This document shows positions 37,173-47,516 of a stretch of DNA of 64,000 bases, piece after piece. A program made the position numbers and the translations under genes. This DNA comes from Ciborinia camelliae (taxonomy: Eukaryota; Ascomycota; Leotiomycetes; Helotiales; Sclerotiniaceae), in contig JANPYM010000006.1 in NCBI GenBank assembly GCA_025890175.1, positions 154,611 to 218,610 of the forward strand, read 5' to 3'. Position 1 is the first letter of the stretch. Each line of letters starts with the position of its first letter. Below the pieces are notes generated by a model. The model worked only from the letters and a program-made list of their open reading frames with translations. It was not told the origin of the DNA and made no database searches.

Positions 37173-39305
37173 ATCGCACGATCTCGAAGAACGCAAAAAG
37201 ATAGCTTTGGATCTGCGGCTTTCATTGATGCGGGTGTACCTCCACTTGTGCTTCTTTTCTCGTTTCTATTCATCATGGTCCAAAGCTACGGGCGACGGAA
37301 AATGCAAAAGCAGTGCGCGGGGTTACAACTGTTTCGGCGGAATTCGAGCGAAAACAAACGATTCCTTTTGATTTCTTTTTACAACGGATGCTAGGATTTT
37401 CTTTCATAATATTCAGGTTTTTTCGGTTCGACATACGGTCATCTGGGCGGAGTTTACAGCAAAGGCGATCCTCTAGTATAGGGATGCGTCCTTCCATGGG
37501 ACAAATCACTGGCTCTTTTCGATCAACTCACTCATCACCTTATGTCCTCCTTGTACCACTATTCAGCTGAGACTGGGTTTTTTTTTATCGAAACCAATTT
37601 GCCACGGCCATATACGCCTCGAAGCTCTTGTCGACTTCGTTCGTCTTTAGTCGCCATAACAAAAGAATTCGATTCAACTCATACTCACACTTAATACCCA
37701 TGACAACATTACAAAAGAATATTTCGCAAAATGCAATCGATACGTATTACATATTGACAGCAAGTTTCAACGTGCTCGTTAATCACGAAAGAAGATTGTT
37801 TTCGATCTCACTCAAATGTCGCCCATGATGATAATTGCCACCTGTCGTGCTCGCCCCCATTCGCCCTACTCACAATTCACAATAGCATTCATACAAAACA
37901 AAGAAACATCAATCCCATTATATAGGCGACTAGTCGTAAAAACAACCATGCCTATTTTCATCCATATCACATATTTCGCAATGTCGCCCAGATCAGTAGT
38001 CGTCCCAAATTATTGCATCCGGTTAAGATGCACTCCCATATTCGCAAATTCTGAAGCTATACGTAGTATCATTCTTGATGCAAACGGTAGTTATCACGAA
38101 ATACGATTTTTTTTTTTCGCACAAAGCTATTATTCGATGACAAAATAAGAACAAAGAAAAGAAAAAGATATAATAAAAAAGAAACAAAGGAACGAAGAAA
38201 GAAAGAAATAAAGAAAGGTAATTCTCCGAATTGCGAAAACCAAGAGCTGACTGATATTACGATGTTTATTGTTAGGTTAACGATATGAAATACTCCTTGC
38301 TGGGCAATTCATTCCTTGGGGCAAAAAGGAATGTCAAGTGGCGTTACACATTTGTATGATGTCTCACCTTTTTTTGAATGAAATCCCATGGCTCGGTTCG
38401 TTGAATTTACATGGGTGATGGGGACACGAGACATGGGCATATCGGGAAGTTTCCCGATGTGTGTGTGTGTGAGACATGAGATTTTTTTTGGAGAGTCAAG
38501 GCTGAGCTGAGTAAGAGAAGGGACTTGGGAGTAGGTAGAAATTTGAATAAGGAATGGTTGGTATTGGTATTGGTTGGTTGGTGTTGGTGGTACCTAATGA
38601 ATGGATTTTTATTTCTTTTGTTTTTTTTTGTTTTTTTTTTTCGGTTTTTGCCTCTTTTGCTTTTTCGCTTTTTATTCGGGATGGTATGTATGGTTTGATG
38701 TAACCCCATCTTGGCGATTGAGTAGTAAATGGTAAGTTTGTCACGTCATATCACTTGGTAGAAGAAAGGGATGGGGTATATATTTCGATTTCGATTTCTA
38801 TTTCTATTCCGAGACTCCCGGATCAAGCGGAGTTCCGGAAACACGGAGTTGAGGTGGAATGGAAATGGATTTCGCTTTGGTGATTTGTTTTTGGTTTTTG
38901 GTTGGTTATTGGTTGATTATTAATTAATTATTGATTGGTTATTGGTTAGTTATTGGTTGATTGTTAGTAGTTTGTTAGTATAATGTTAATTAGTTGATAG
39001 GTAGATACCTAGATAGATAAATAAATGAGAAGAGATAATCGAAATACTTTGATTTACTTTTATTTCTTGGGTATATATATCTTATATATATTTTAAAACA
39101 CTCTTATAACGCAGTGGATCGTGTACGATGTTGGAACACTATTCTGAAAAATCACGTATAGTTTTTTGAAAGTCCTTTGAAATTAATATACTTCTTTTAA
39201 CAATGAATAAAATAGAATCGAAATATAAAATATTGAAAAAAATCTTCGAATCTATCTAACGATCTAATTAAATTAATTGTACGATATATGGTTCGAAGGC
39301 TATAA
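37173..39305. other. Intergenic spacer
   Basis: The first 400 bp are probably 3' UTR of the Tra2-like gene. Further on there are T and A homopolymers, a TG run near 38458-38470, and TTGG(T)-rich runs near 38560-38590 and 38880-38950. No coding sequence supported. Confidence 0.5.
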
Positions 39306-39315
39306 GTGATTTTAC

Positions 39316-39412
39316 GATCTACGAACCTACGAACCTACGAACCTACGAATCTACGAACCTATAAATCCTACGAATTCTACGAACCCTACGAAACCCTACG
39401 AACCCTACGAAC
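39316..39412. repeat. CTACGAACC-type short tandem repeats
   Basis: About eleven imperfect copies of an 8-10-bp unit (CTACGAAC with C, CC or T variants). It directly precedes the 9-bp satellite. Confidence 0.85.
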
Positions 39413-39416
39413 ATAT

Positions 39417-39604
39417 AAAATAAATAAAATAAATAAAATAAATAAAATAAATAAAATAAATAAAATAAATAAAATAAATAAAATAAATAAAATAAATAAA
39501 ATAAATAAAATAAATAAAATAAATAAAATAAATAAAATAAATAAAATAAATAAAATAAATAAAATAAATAAAATAAATAAAATAAATAAAATAAATAAAG
39601 TAAA
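39417..39604. repeat. 9-bp satellite, about 20 copies
   Basis: Near-perfect tandem array of AAATAAATA (about 20 units), with the last unit carrying one A-to-G change. It translates as an (Ile-Asn-Lys)n open frame, which I do not regard as a gene. Confidence 0.95.
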
Positions 39605-42130
39605 TAAATGAAAAATTAAAAAGAAAAAAGAAATTAAAAACTAAATTAAAAAGAAATTTAAAAAATGAATTAAAAGAAATAAATTAAAAAATAAATTAAA
39701 GAAATAAAGAATTTAAAAAAATATAAAATTAAAAAAAAGAATTAAAAAGGATATATATTTATAATAAAAAAGATTATATAAATTTTAAAAATAATAAAAG
39801 AATAATAAATATAATTAAAAAACGAAATTAAAAAATTAATAAAATAATTAACAAAAGGAAAATAAATAAAAAAATAAATAAAAAAGATTAATAAAAATAA
39901 TTAATAAAAAATTAATAAAAAAGTAAATAAAAAAATTAATAAAAGATTAATAGAAAAATTAATAAAAAAATTAATAAAAAAGTTAATAAAACAAATTAAT
40001 AATTAAAATAATTAAAAGAAATAAAAAGTAAAATTAAAAGATAATTAAATAAATTAAAAAGAAAAAAGATTAAATATAAGTATAAATTTATAAATTTTAA
40101 AAATATTAATAAATAATTAAAAAGAATTAAAAAAATTAAAAAAAAATTAAAAAATAAAAATTGAAAAATAAAAAGAAAAGAATAAAAGATAATTTAAGAA
40201 ATTAATAAAAAAAATAAAAAATAAAAATATTGAAAAATATAATTAAAAAAATATATAAAAGAATAATTAAAAAAAATAATTAAAAAAAATAAATAAATAA
40301 AATAATAAAAAAGAAGAATAAAAAAAAGAATAGTGAAAAAAAAGAATACCGAAAAAAAAGAATAATGAAAAAAAAATAGTGAAAAAAAAGAATAATGAAA
40401 AAAAAGAATAATGAAAAAAAAGAAAATTAAAAAGAATAATTAAAAAAAGTAATTAAAAAAAGAATAATGAAAAAAAAGAATAATGAAAAAAAGAATAATG
40501 AAAAAAAAAAAATTTAAAAAGAATATTTAAAAAGAATAATTAAAAAAAGTAATTAAAAAAAGAAATTAAAAGAAATAATAAAAAAAATAATTAAAAAGAA
40601 TAATTAAAAAAAGTAATTAAAAAAAGAAATTAAAAGAAATAATAAAAAAAATAATTAAAAAGAATAATTAAAAAGAATAATTAAAAATGATAATTAAAAA
40701 AATGATTAAAAGAAATAATTAAAAAATATAATTAAAAAATAAAATTAAAAAATAGAATAAATTAAATGAAATAATAAATTAAAAGAATTAAAGAATTAAA
40801 ATAAATAGAAAATTAAAAAAATAAAGAATTAAAAAAGAAATATATTTATAACAGAAAAGATTAAGAATTAAAATAAAAGAAAGATTATATAAACTTTAAA
40901 AATAATATATAATAATAAAAGAAATAATAATTTTTTTTTTAAATAAATATTAAATTTTATTAAAAAATATAATAAAAATAAAATAAAAATATTAATAAAA
41001 AGAATTAATAAAAAGAATTAATAAAAAGAATTAATAAAAAGAATTAATAAAAAGAATTAATAAAAAGAATTAATAAAAAGAATTAATAAAAAGAATTAAT
41101 AAAAAGAATTAATAAAAAGAATTAATAAAAAGAATTAATAAAAAGAATTAATAAAAAGAATTAATAAAAAGAATTAATAAAAAAGAATTAATAAAAAGAA
41201 TTAATAAAAAAGAATTAATAAAAAGAATTAATAAAAAAGAATTAATAAAAAGAATTAATAAAAAGAATTAATAAAAAGAATTAATAAAAAGAATTAATAA
41301 AAAGAATTAATAAAAAGAATTAATAAAAAGAATTAATAAAAAGAATTAATAAAAAGAATTAATAAAAAGAATAAATAAAAAGAATATAAAAAATTAATAA
41401 AAAGAATAAAAAAAGGAATAAAAGAAAAATTAAGATAAATAGAAAATAAAATTAAAAAATAATTAAATAAATTAATAAAAAAAGTTAAAAAGGAAAAGAT
41501 TAAATATAGATATAATAAATTTATAAATTTTGAAAAAATATTTATTAATAATTAAAAAGAATTAAAAAGAATAAAATAAATTAAAAAATTAAAAGGAAAT
41601 TAAAAGAATTAGAAATAAAAAGTAAAAATATAAAGAAATATAAATTATATAATTTTAATAAATAATAAATAAAAAGAATAAAATAAATAAAAGAAATAAA
41701 AAAATAAAAAATAAAAAGTCAAAATATAAAAAGATATTATTTATATAAAATTTAAAAAAATAATTAATAATAAAAAGATTAAAAAAAAAGAAGAAAAATT
41801 AAAAAAGAAAAAGAAAATAAAGAATAAAAAAGAATTAAAAAAAAATTGAAAAAAATTAAAAAAATATATAAATTATATAAATTTTAAAAATAATAATTAA
41901 TAATTTATTAAATTTTAAAAAAGAATTAAAAGATTTAATATTTTAAATATAATAAAATTAAAATTTATATTATATTTTTAAAATAATTAATTATTTTTTA
42001 TTATTAATAATTACTTTAATAATTATTTTATTAATTATTTTAATAATTATTTTATTAATTATTTTATTAATTATTTTAATAATTATTTTATCAATTATTT
42101 TATTCATTATTTTATTAATTATTTTATTTC
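39605..42130. other. A-rich, C-poor strand-asymmetric block
   Basis: About 2.5 kb in which the plus strand is mostly A with T second, few G and almost no C up to about 41.9 kb. It is built from drifting short units (AATTAAAAAG, GAATAATGAAAAAA, AATAAAAAG). The last 130 bp switch to T-rich units of the type ATTATTTTATTAATT (about 42000-42125). No gene. The strong A-over-T bias differs from the balanced AT-rich blocks further on. Confidence 0.85.
40990..41385. repeat. 13-bp satellite, about 30 copies
   Basis: Tandem copies of AATTAATAAAAAG, highly regular, with a few units one A longer (near 41181, 41211, 41237). Confidence 0.93.
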
Positions 42131-42186
42131 AAAAAAAAAGCGAATTTCGCGAATAGCTTCAATATTACCAGATTAGGTATCTGATA

Positions 42187-42291
42187 GCCTCCGGCAGACG
42201 AGCTGCGCTGTAGGTCCTAAGGTGCCCTGAAAAATGATTCGACGAGCGCAGCGAGGCGAATCGTTTTTCCCGGCACCGAGGGGCCGGAGGC
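42187..42291. repeat. GC-rich fold-back element
   Basis: A GC-rich island inside AT DNA. Inner arms 42221-42241 (GGTGCCCTGAAAAATGATTC..) and 42257-42277 pair over 21 nt with three mismatches around a 15-nt loop. Outer arms 42187-42195 (GCCTCCGGC) and 42283-42291 pair perfectly. It may be a MITE-like or other non-autonomous element; no target-site duplication was identified. Confidence 0.8.
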
Positions 42292-42359
42292 AAAGCTCGT
42301 ATATAATATCGTTATAAATGCTTCATATCGACGAGTTAGTTAACTTATCTAATATGATT

Positions 42360-42725
42360 TAGTCACTCACTCACAACTCACTCACTTATGATTCTCTTAC
42401 TCTTACTTGTACTCTTATATCTTACTCTTACTCTTATATCTTATATTAATCATATGGATGAATGGATAGATGGATGGATGGATGGATGGATGGATGGATG
42501 GATGGATGGATGGATGGATGGATGGATATGGATGGATGGATGGATAGATGAATATGGATAAATAAATAAAATCTCTCAAACTCTATTATATACTCTATAG
42601 AATTTAGAATTTAGCTTCGCGGTTATGGTTATAGAGTTTGGGAGTTTGGGAGATGGTGGTGTTATAGAGTTTGGGAGATAGAGTTTGGGAGATAGAGTTT
42701 GGGAGTTTGGGAGATGGTGGTGTTA
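42360..42725. repeat. Cluster of short tandem repeats
   Basis: In order: ACTCACTC and TCTTACTCTTA units (42362-42440), a GGAT array (about 42468-42545, roughly 18 copies), then 7-30-bp units built on GAGTTTGGGAGAT with GGTGGTGTTA (42600-42725). Confidence 0.9.
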
Positions 42726-42979
42726 GAGTGTTTAAAGTGATTAGAGTGATTAAAGTGTTTAAAATATTTAAAATGTTTATATTATGTTATATTTGATATA
42801 TGATGGAGATGGATAAATGAGTTAGAGTGTTTGATATGTTATGGTGGGTGTTGTTATGGTGTTTATGTTTATGGTGGGTTTATATTAGGGTTATGTTATG
42901 TGTTTAATAGAAGGTATGTAGAAAGAAGGTGTATTTAGAAGGGGTTAAGAAGGGATTTTTAAAGGGATTTTTAAATGGT
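42726..42979. repeat. Short repeat-rich spacer
   Basis: GTGTTTAAA/GTGATTA variants (42727-42780) and TTATGGTG-type runs (42838-42900). No gene. Confidence 0.5.
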
Positions 42980-43315
42980 TTTTGATGAAAGAGGGAAGAA
43001 GGGAAAAAGGGAAAAGAAAAAAAGAGAGAGAGAAGGGAGTAAAAAGTAGAAAGGAGGGAGGAGGGAGAAAAGAGAAGGGAGAAGGGAGAAGGGAGGAGGG
43101 AGAAGGGAAGAGGGAGGAGGGAAAAGAGAAAAAAAAAAAAGAAAAAGAAAAAGAAGTAAAAAGTAGAAAGAAAGAAGAAGAGAAAAGGAAGGAGAGAGAA
43201 AGAAAAAGGGAAAAGAAAAAAAAAGAGAGAGAAGGGAGTAAAAAGTAGGGAGAAAAGAAAAGGGAAAGGGGGATTTTTGATATAAGAGAGGGGAGGAGAG
43301 AGAAGGGAGAAGGGG
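42980..43315. repeat. Long polypurine tract
   Basis: More than 300 bp that is nearly all A and G on the plus strand (GGGAGAAGGGAGGAGGG, AAGAAAAAGAAAAAG), with rare T in the recurring GAGTAAAAAGTAG. Such tracts can form triplex DNA or stable R-loops. The frame through it is low complexity. Confidence 0.9.
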
Positions 43316-43448
43316 GATTTTTGATATCAGTGTTAATATTAATATATAATAAGTAGATTGATAGATGTATAGATTAATAGATGAATAAAGAATTAAGAAA
43401 AGGTGAATAAGTGAGTGAGTAAATGAAGAATTGAAGCTTAAGAAAGAA

Positions 43449-43555
43449 GTTAAAGTTAAAGTTGAAGTTGAAGTTAAAGTTGAAGTTAAAGTTAAAGTTA
43501 AAGTTGAAGTTGAAGTTAAAGTTAAAGTTGAAATTGAAATTGAAGTTGAAATCCT
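43449..43555. repeat. Hexamer repeat GTTAAA/GTTGAA
   Basis: About 18 copies of a 6-bp unit with G/A variants at one position (plus-strand GTTAAA or GTTGAA). The minus-strand frame gives (Asn-Phe)n, a repeat translation, not a gene. Confidence 0.9.
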
Positions 43556-43678
43556 TTGGATTTTTCATTTTTGATAATAGTGTATGGTGTATAGGATAGG
43601 TAAATATTGAAGTAGATAGATAAATACTGAGGTGAGGGGTGGATGTTTTAAATCTAAGGGTATAAGAAGAGGAGAGAG

Positions 43679-43865
43679 TTGAAGGGGGAGAGGAGGTGGG
43701 AGGAGGGAGGTAAGGAGGGAGAAGAGAGAAAGAAAGAAGTCAAGGGAAAAGGAAGAATATTAAGGAATTGGAAGTTCTTTTTCCTTTCTTTTTCCTTTCT
43801 TTCTTTCTTTTTTTCTTTCTTATATCTTTTTTTTCTTTTCTTTTCTTTTCTTTTCTTGAAAAATC
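43679..43865. repeat. Purine tract followed by pyrimidine tract
   Basis: 43679-43770 is nearly all purine and 43777-43856 nearly all pyrimidine (CTTTCTTTC and TTCTTTTC units) on the same strand, so the two could pair as a large imperfect hairpin. It lies just beyond the 3' end of the helicase gene. Confidence 0.8.
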
Positions 43866-43912
43866 TACCATCTATTCTCTATCTATCTCCAATACCCAAT
43901 ACCAAAGATCAC

Positions 43913-46144
43913 TCAACCACCCACCCCCACCCTTTCAAGTTCCGGTTCCACTTCCGATTCCAGTTTCGGTTCCAGTTTCGATTTCGACTCCGATCCCAAT
44001 TCAAGCTCACAATCCAAAACCTCCCACCTCGTCCCACGATAAAACCCCAACACATCCTCATCCATCTCAATCTTCTCCCTCTCAAACCCCGTAACCGTAA
44101 GACCTAACAACGACGTCGCGCGCGAAAGCGCCGTATACAACTGCCCAGACTCAAAAAGATGATTGCGAGAGACCTCGACATGCTGCATCGTCATGCCCTG
44201 ACTCTTATGAATGGACAGGGCCCAGGCGAGGAGGAGGGGGATCTGCGTGCGACACGCCAGGTAGCGATCGAGCGGGGACCCGACGAGATTCTCCGAGGCC
44301 ACCGGCCCGATCGCGCTGCTCTTGCCGTCGGCGAATTGGACTACCGGACGCCAGGGGTTGGCGGCCGTGAAGCGGTTCAGTTGGACTTGGCGCCAATCGG
44401 CATGGTCGCCCTGGACCACTGTGGGCCAGGAGTGCGCGTTGACGAACCCGATGATGGTCCCTTGGGAACCATTGACCAAGCCGGGTTTGTTTTCTTGGTT
44501 GTGAAGTAAGACGACCTTGGCGCCAATCTTGAGCGTCAACCTTTGGGGAAAACGATGATATTCCGAGAGCGCCATGCGATATTCCTCCCTCTTCTTATCA
44601 ATCTCGTACTGACGCAAGTAATCATCTTCACTTTGAAAGAGTGGACATGAGTCGTCAAAAGAATCCCAAATCTGGGCTTTGGATTGTATCAAATCCAGTT
44701 GAGCATTGTTAAACCTTTCAACATCAAATCGTTTGGCCATGAGACGAATGGGAAAGGCTGTAGGAGGAAGCTCCTTGGGACGAATTAAATCATTCCACTC
44801 TGCACCGCTGAGGTCAATGCCGTTCCGAACTTTATTCAAAAGGGCTTTAAACTTCTCATCCTTTTGCCGATGAATCTGTTCCAGCTTGACATGTCTAAGG
44901 TTAAGCTGTTTCCATACAGGAGCATTGAATGCCCATTTATCTCCTGGCTTGAAAGAGACATTATCCGGTCGGTTCTTACAGAAATCACTTTTACAAACAC
45001 GATCAAAAAGACCAACCATCTCAACTCCACATATCATGCAATTCTCAAATGGTCTTACTGGGGGAAGTTGATAGAAATCACCGAGGAATATCACTTGAAT
45101 TCCCCCAAATGGTTTCAGGTTTCCCTTTATGGTTTGTAGAAGTAGATTGAAACGTTCCAGAAACTGACTCTCAACCATAGAAATCTCTTCCAAGATGAAA
45201 ACCTCAAGTTTCCTAAGAGCCTTGATGGTCCTTTTTTTCATCCTATCGATATCAAGTAGCTTATCAAGGGGCGTTTTGAAAGAATCTGGTTTCCAACCAG
45301 CAACGGAATATGTAGTCCTCCCATTTAAAGGCAGAGCCGCTAATCCAGTTGGGGCAGCAACCTGAACTTTTGGCATATTCGCATTGTCGTCCTGTAGCTT
45401 TTTCTTCAGTTGTTCAATGATTTGTAGCAATGTGACTGTTTTTCCGGATCCAGCGGCACCAGTAAGGAAGATATTATCTCCACTCATCGCCATCTTAACC
45501 ACTTTATCTTGCTCTGCCGTAAGTTTAATGACTTTGGGGGTATCTTCACACGGCGTAATCATATTGAAAATATCATTATCTGATTCAAATTCAGACTCTG
45601 GAATCTCAATATCAGGATGTGATGTAGGTTTGTTGTCAAGTTTTGCTCTCTTTATTGTTGGAGAGTTTCCACCTTCGGATACGGAAAGATTTCCAAATGA
45701 ATTTGTAGGTTCCGGACTTCCTGTGAGGTCAATAAGGATCTTTTCTGTAGAGGTAGCACTATATTCTTCCTTGATTGGACGAGAAGGGTTTGTTGCGACA
45801 TCAGCTATGATATCTAAGGAAGGTTTTCTATCTTCATATTTCCTCTTCAACCCTACACTAGCTTGCAGATTATTTTTAACCGCTATTTGATTTGCGATCG
45901 TAGACGTATCTGTAAGATTATTCTCTAGTGTACTTTGTGGTGTGCCTTCATTTGGTGGAAAGCCTTGAGATTTCAACCATTCATTCCATGCTTCTAGAGC
46001 TTGATCTCGAGTTTCATAACCATTGAATTTGGCATTGGAAAATCCAGATGTAGATGCCTGACATTGTGCCCATCCTTCAAGGATTCCAGTTGTTCTACCT
46101 CGACATACTACAAAGTAGTTCTTTTTTGGACCTCTTTTACCCAT
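43913..46144 (-). CDS. PIF1-like helicase with N-terminal RNase-H1/viroplasmin-type domain
   Basis: Intronless, 743 aa from ATG 46144; the frame extends three codons more only from a GTG. Residues 7-55 (KKNYFVVCRGRTTGILEGWA, NAKFNGYETRDQALEAW) match the RNase-H1 N-terminal/viroplasmin fold, which binds RNA:DNA hybrids in eukaryotic RNase H1. The linker holds basic clusters (LKRKYEDRK, IKRAKLDNK; possible NLS) and ILIDLTGSPEP, a good match to a SUMO-interacting motif. The helicase core follows: Walker A FLTGAAGSGKT (about 226-236), motif II FILEEISMVE, FLGDFYQLPPV, LEQIHRQKD, LLAWALSIHKSQGMT and LYTALSRATS, all standard Pif1/RecD motifs. Inferred nuclear helicase for hybrids or structured DNA. 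The last 30 residues (Glu/Leu/Ser/Lys repeats) are encoded by hexanucleotide-repeat DNA. There is no Rep domain, so it is not an intact Helitron protein. Confidence 0.87.
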   Translation of the reverse strand: MGKRGPKKNYFVVCRGRTTGILEGWAQCQASTSGFSNAKFNGYETRDQALEAWNEWLKSQGFPPNEGTPQSTLENNLTDTSTIANQIAVKNNLQASVGLKRKYEDRKPSLDIIADVATNPSRPIKEEYSATSTEKILIDLTGSPEPTNSFGNLSVSEGGNSPTIKRAKLDNKPTSHPDIEIPESEFESDNDIFNMITPCEDTPKVIKLTAEQDKVVKMAMSGDNIFLTGAAGSGKTVTLLQIIEQLKKKLQDDNANMPKVQVAAPTGLAALPLNGRTTYSVAGWKPDSFKTPLDKLLDIDRMKKRTIKALRKLEVFILEEISMVESQFLERFNLLLQTIKGNLKPFGGIQVIFLGDFYQLPPVRPFENCMICGVEMVGLFDRVCKSDFCKNRPDNVSFKPGDKWAFNAPVWKQLNLRHVKLEQIHRQKDEKFKALLNKVRNGIDLSGAEWNDLIRPKELPPTAFPIRLMAKRFDVERFNNAQLDLIQSKAQIWDSFDDSCPLFQSEDDYLRQYEIDKKREEYRMALSEYHRFPQRLTLKIGAKVVLLHNQENKPGLVNGSQGTIIGFVNAHSWPTVVQGDHADWRQVQLNRFTAANPWRPVVQFADGKSSAIGPVASENLVGSPLDRYLACRTQIPLLLAWALSIHKSQGMTMQHVEVSRNHLFESGQLYTALSRATSLLGLTVTGFEREKIEMDEDVLGFYRGTRWEVLDCELELGSESKSKLEPKLESEVEPELERVGVGG

Positions 46145-47516
46145 ACCGTGCACTTTAATTTGGCATACATTCGTTTGGTTTAATCGTGGTTATGTAGCGG
46201 ATAACTTGTCGCGTAGATAGGTAATGAAAAGACCACCAGCCGCGATTGTGAAATATCTGGGTCCAGTGGTATCATATCAAGAATGGCAGATTCAAGAAAC
46301 TGGGTTCCCAAATATTTTTGTCTCAGACAATCTTTTCTATATTCACACGTGGGTCAAGATTGATTTGGAAGGTCGTTGTCATAGGGTTGAATCGGGTTGG
46401 GTTGAGTTATAGACAATTAGGTAGGTCGAGTAAGATGTAACAGGAGACTCGGGAAGCCTTGGAGATCTAGAATTGTCATGGATTAGATGATTAATTGTCA
46501 GCAGAATATGAAAAGAATTGGGGCTTACATGTTATGAAGAGGGATTGATTCCAAATAATTCTTCTTTTTGATGGTATGGATGTAGATAAATTGTGTGTTG
46601 TGGGTAGGGAATTGAGTATTCGGTAGGTACTGGAGGTACTCGAGTAAATTCCAAATTATTGATAGCCTGATAGCCCGGTAGCCCAATAGCCCAGTAGCCT
46701 TGTTCAGCCCACCTCCACCTGCACCAACCCACCTTGTGAGCCTTGAGAGACAACCTTGAACACCCTAGAACACCCTACCGTACAGAGTACAGTGTTAGAC
46801 TGTCAGTGCCCCTCCGGAAGTCCGTGCCCCGAGTACCCCGAAAACTCCCCCCTGAAATAATAATACATAATACCTGGTACGGTAGGATTCACCCATCTGT
46901 CCACTCACTTGTCAGCAATCTAACTCATCAACTCTTCAACTCTCAAGCTACACCTCTTCTAACTAGGAAGGACCATTCATGAATCCAAATCTATACATCC
47001 ATCAACCAAAAGGAGGAACTCAATTGTCTCATGCTGCATCTCCGGTACTCAAGTACCTTGTTGGGATTCGAAATGATCCTCATCACCAAAAAAGCGGGGA
47101 TAAGATGAGATGTGTACCTTCCTAGAGCTTCTTAGAGCTTCTTAGTATTCCAAATACTACCTAGGTAATTGAATCTAATGACCGATGGAAAGGTTTGAGA
47201 GGAGGGGCTTGAGGGGGTAATCATAGTCGTAAACCGTTAACCAATCAAGATTTGTGGAAAATCATTTCATTTCATTACTTTGTTTCACTGAATGCCTTTG
47301 TATGTGTGCTAGTGACGTTATGGCGGGGTTGCTGGTGAATAGTTAAGTAGGACACTTTACCCCTCCTCTTATTTCTTTCCTTCTTTCTTTCTTTATTCTA
47401 CAACAACTCAACAACTTCGCATCTCTTATATCATATCAAATCCATCTATCCATCTATCCATCCATCCATCTATCTTTCAATTCTTCATCACACATCTACA
47501 TAAATAAATCGCAATC
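46145..47516. other. Intergenic spacer
   Basis: Divergent promoter region between the helicase (-) and peroxiredoxin (+). Short repeats GATAGCCCGGTAGCCCAATAG (46661-46700) and ATCTATCC/ATCC units in the peroxiredoxin leader (47444-47475). No gene supported. Confidence 0.5.

Noticed and set aside
36537..37179. Long minus-strand ORFs opposite the Tra2-like gene
   Set aside because: They arise from the biased CGT/GGT codons of the RG-rich tail; composition is not protein-like and the plus strand explains the region.
39306..39611. Open frame of (Ile-Asn-Lys) repeats
   Set aside because: It is a direct translation of a 9-bp satellite; no start context or unique sequence.
42466..42545. CRISPR-like array
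   Set aside because: The GGAT and other arrays are contiguous microsatellites without spacers, in a eukaryotic genome.
43374..43568. Minus-strand (Asn-Phe)n open frame
   Set aside because: Translation of the GTTAAA/GTTGAA hexamer array.
43913..46144. Helitron (because of the PIF1-like helicase)
   Set aside because: No Rep nuclease domain in or beside the gene and no recognisable Helitron ends; the N-terminal domain is RNase-H1-like instead.
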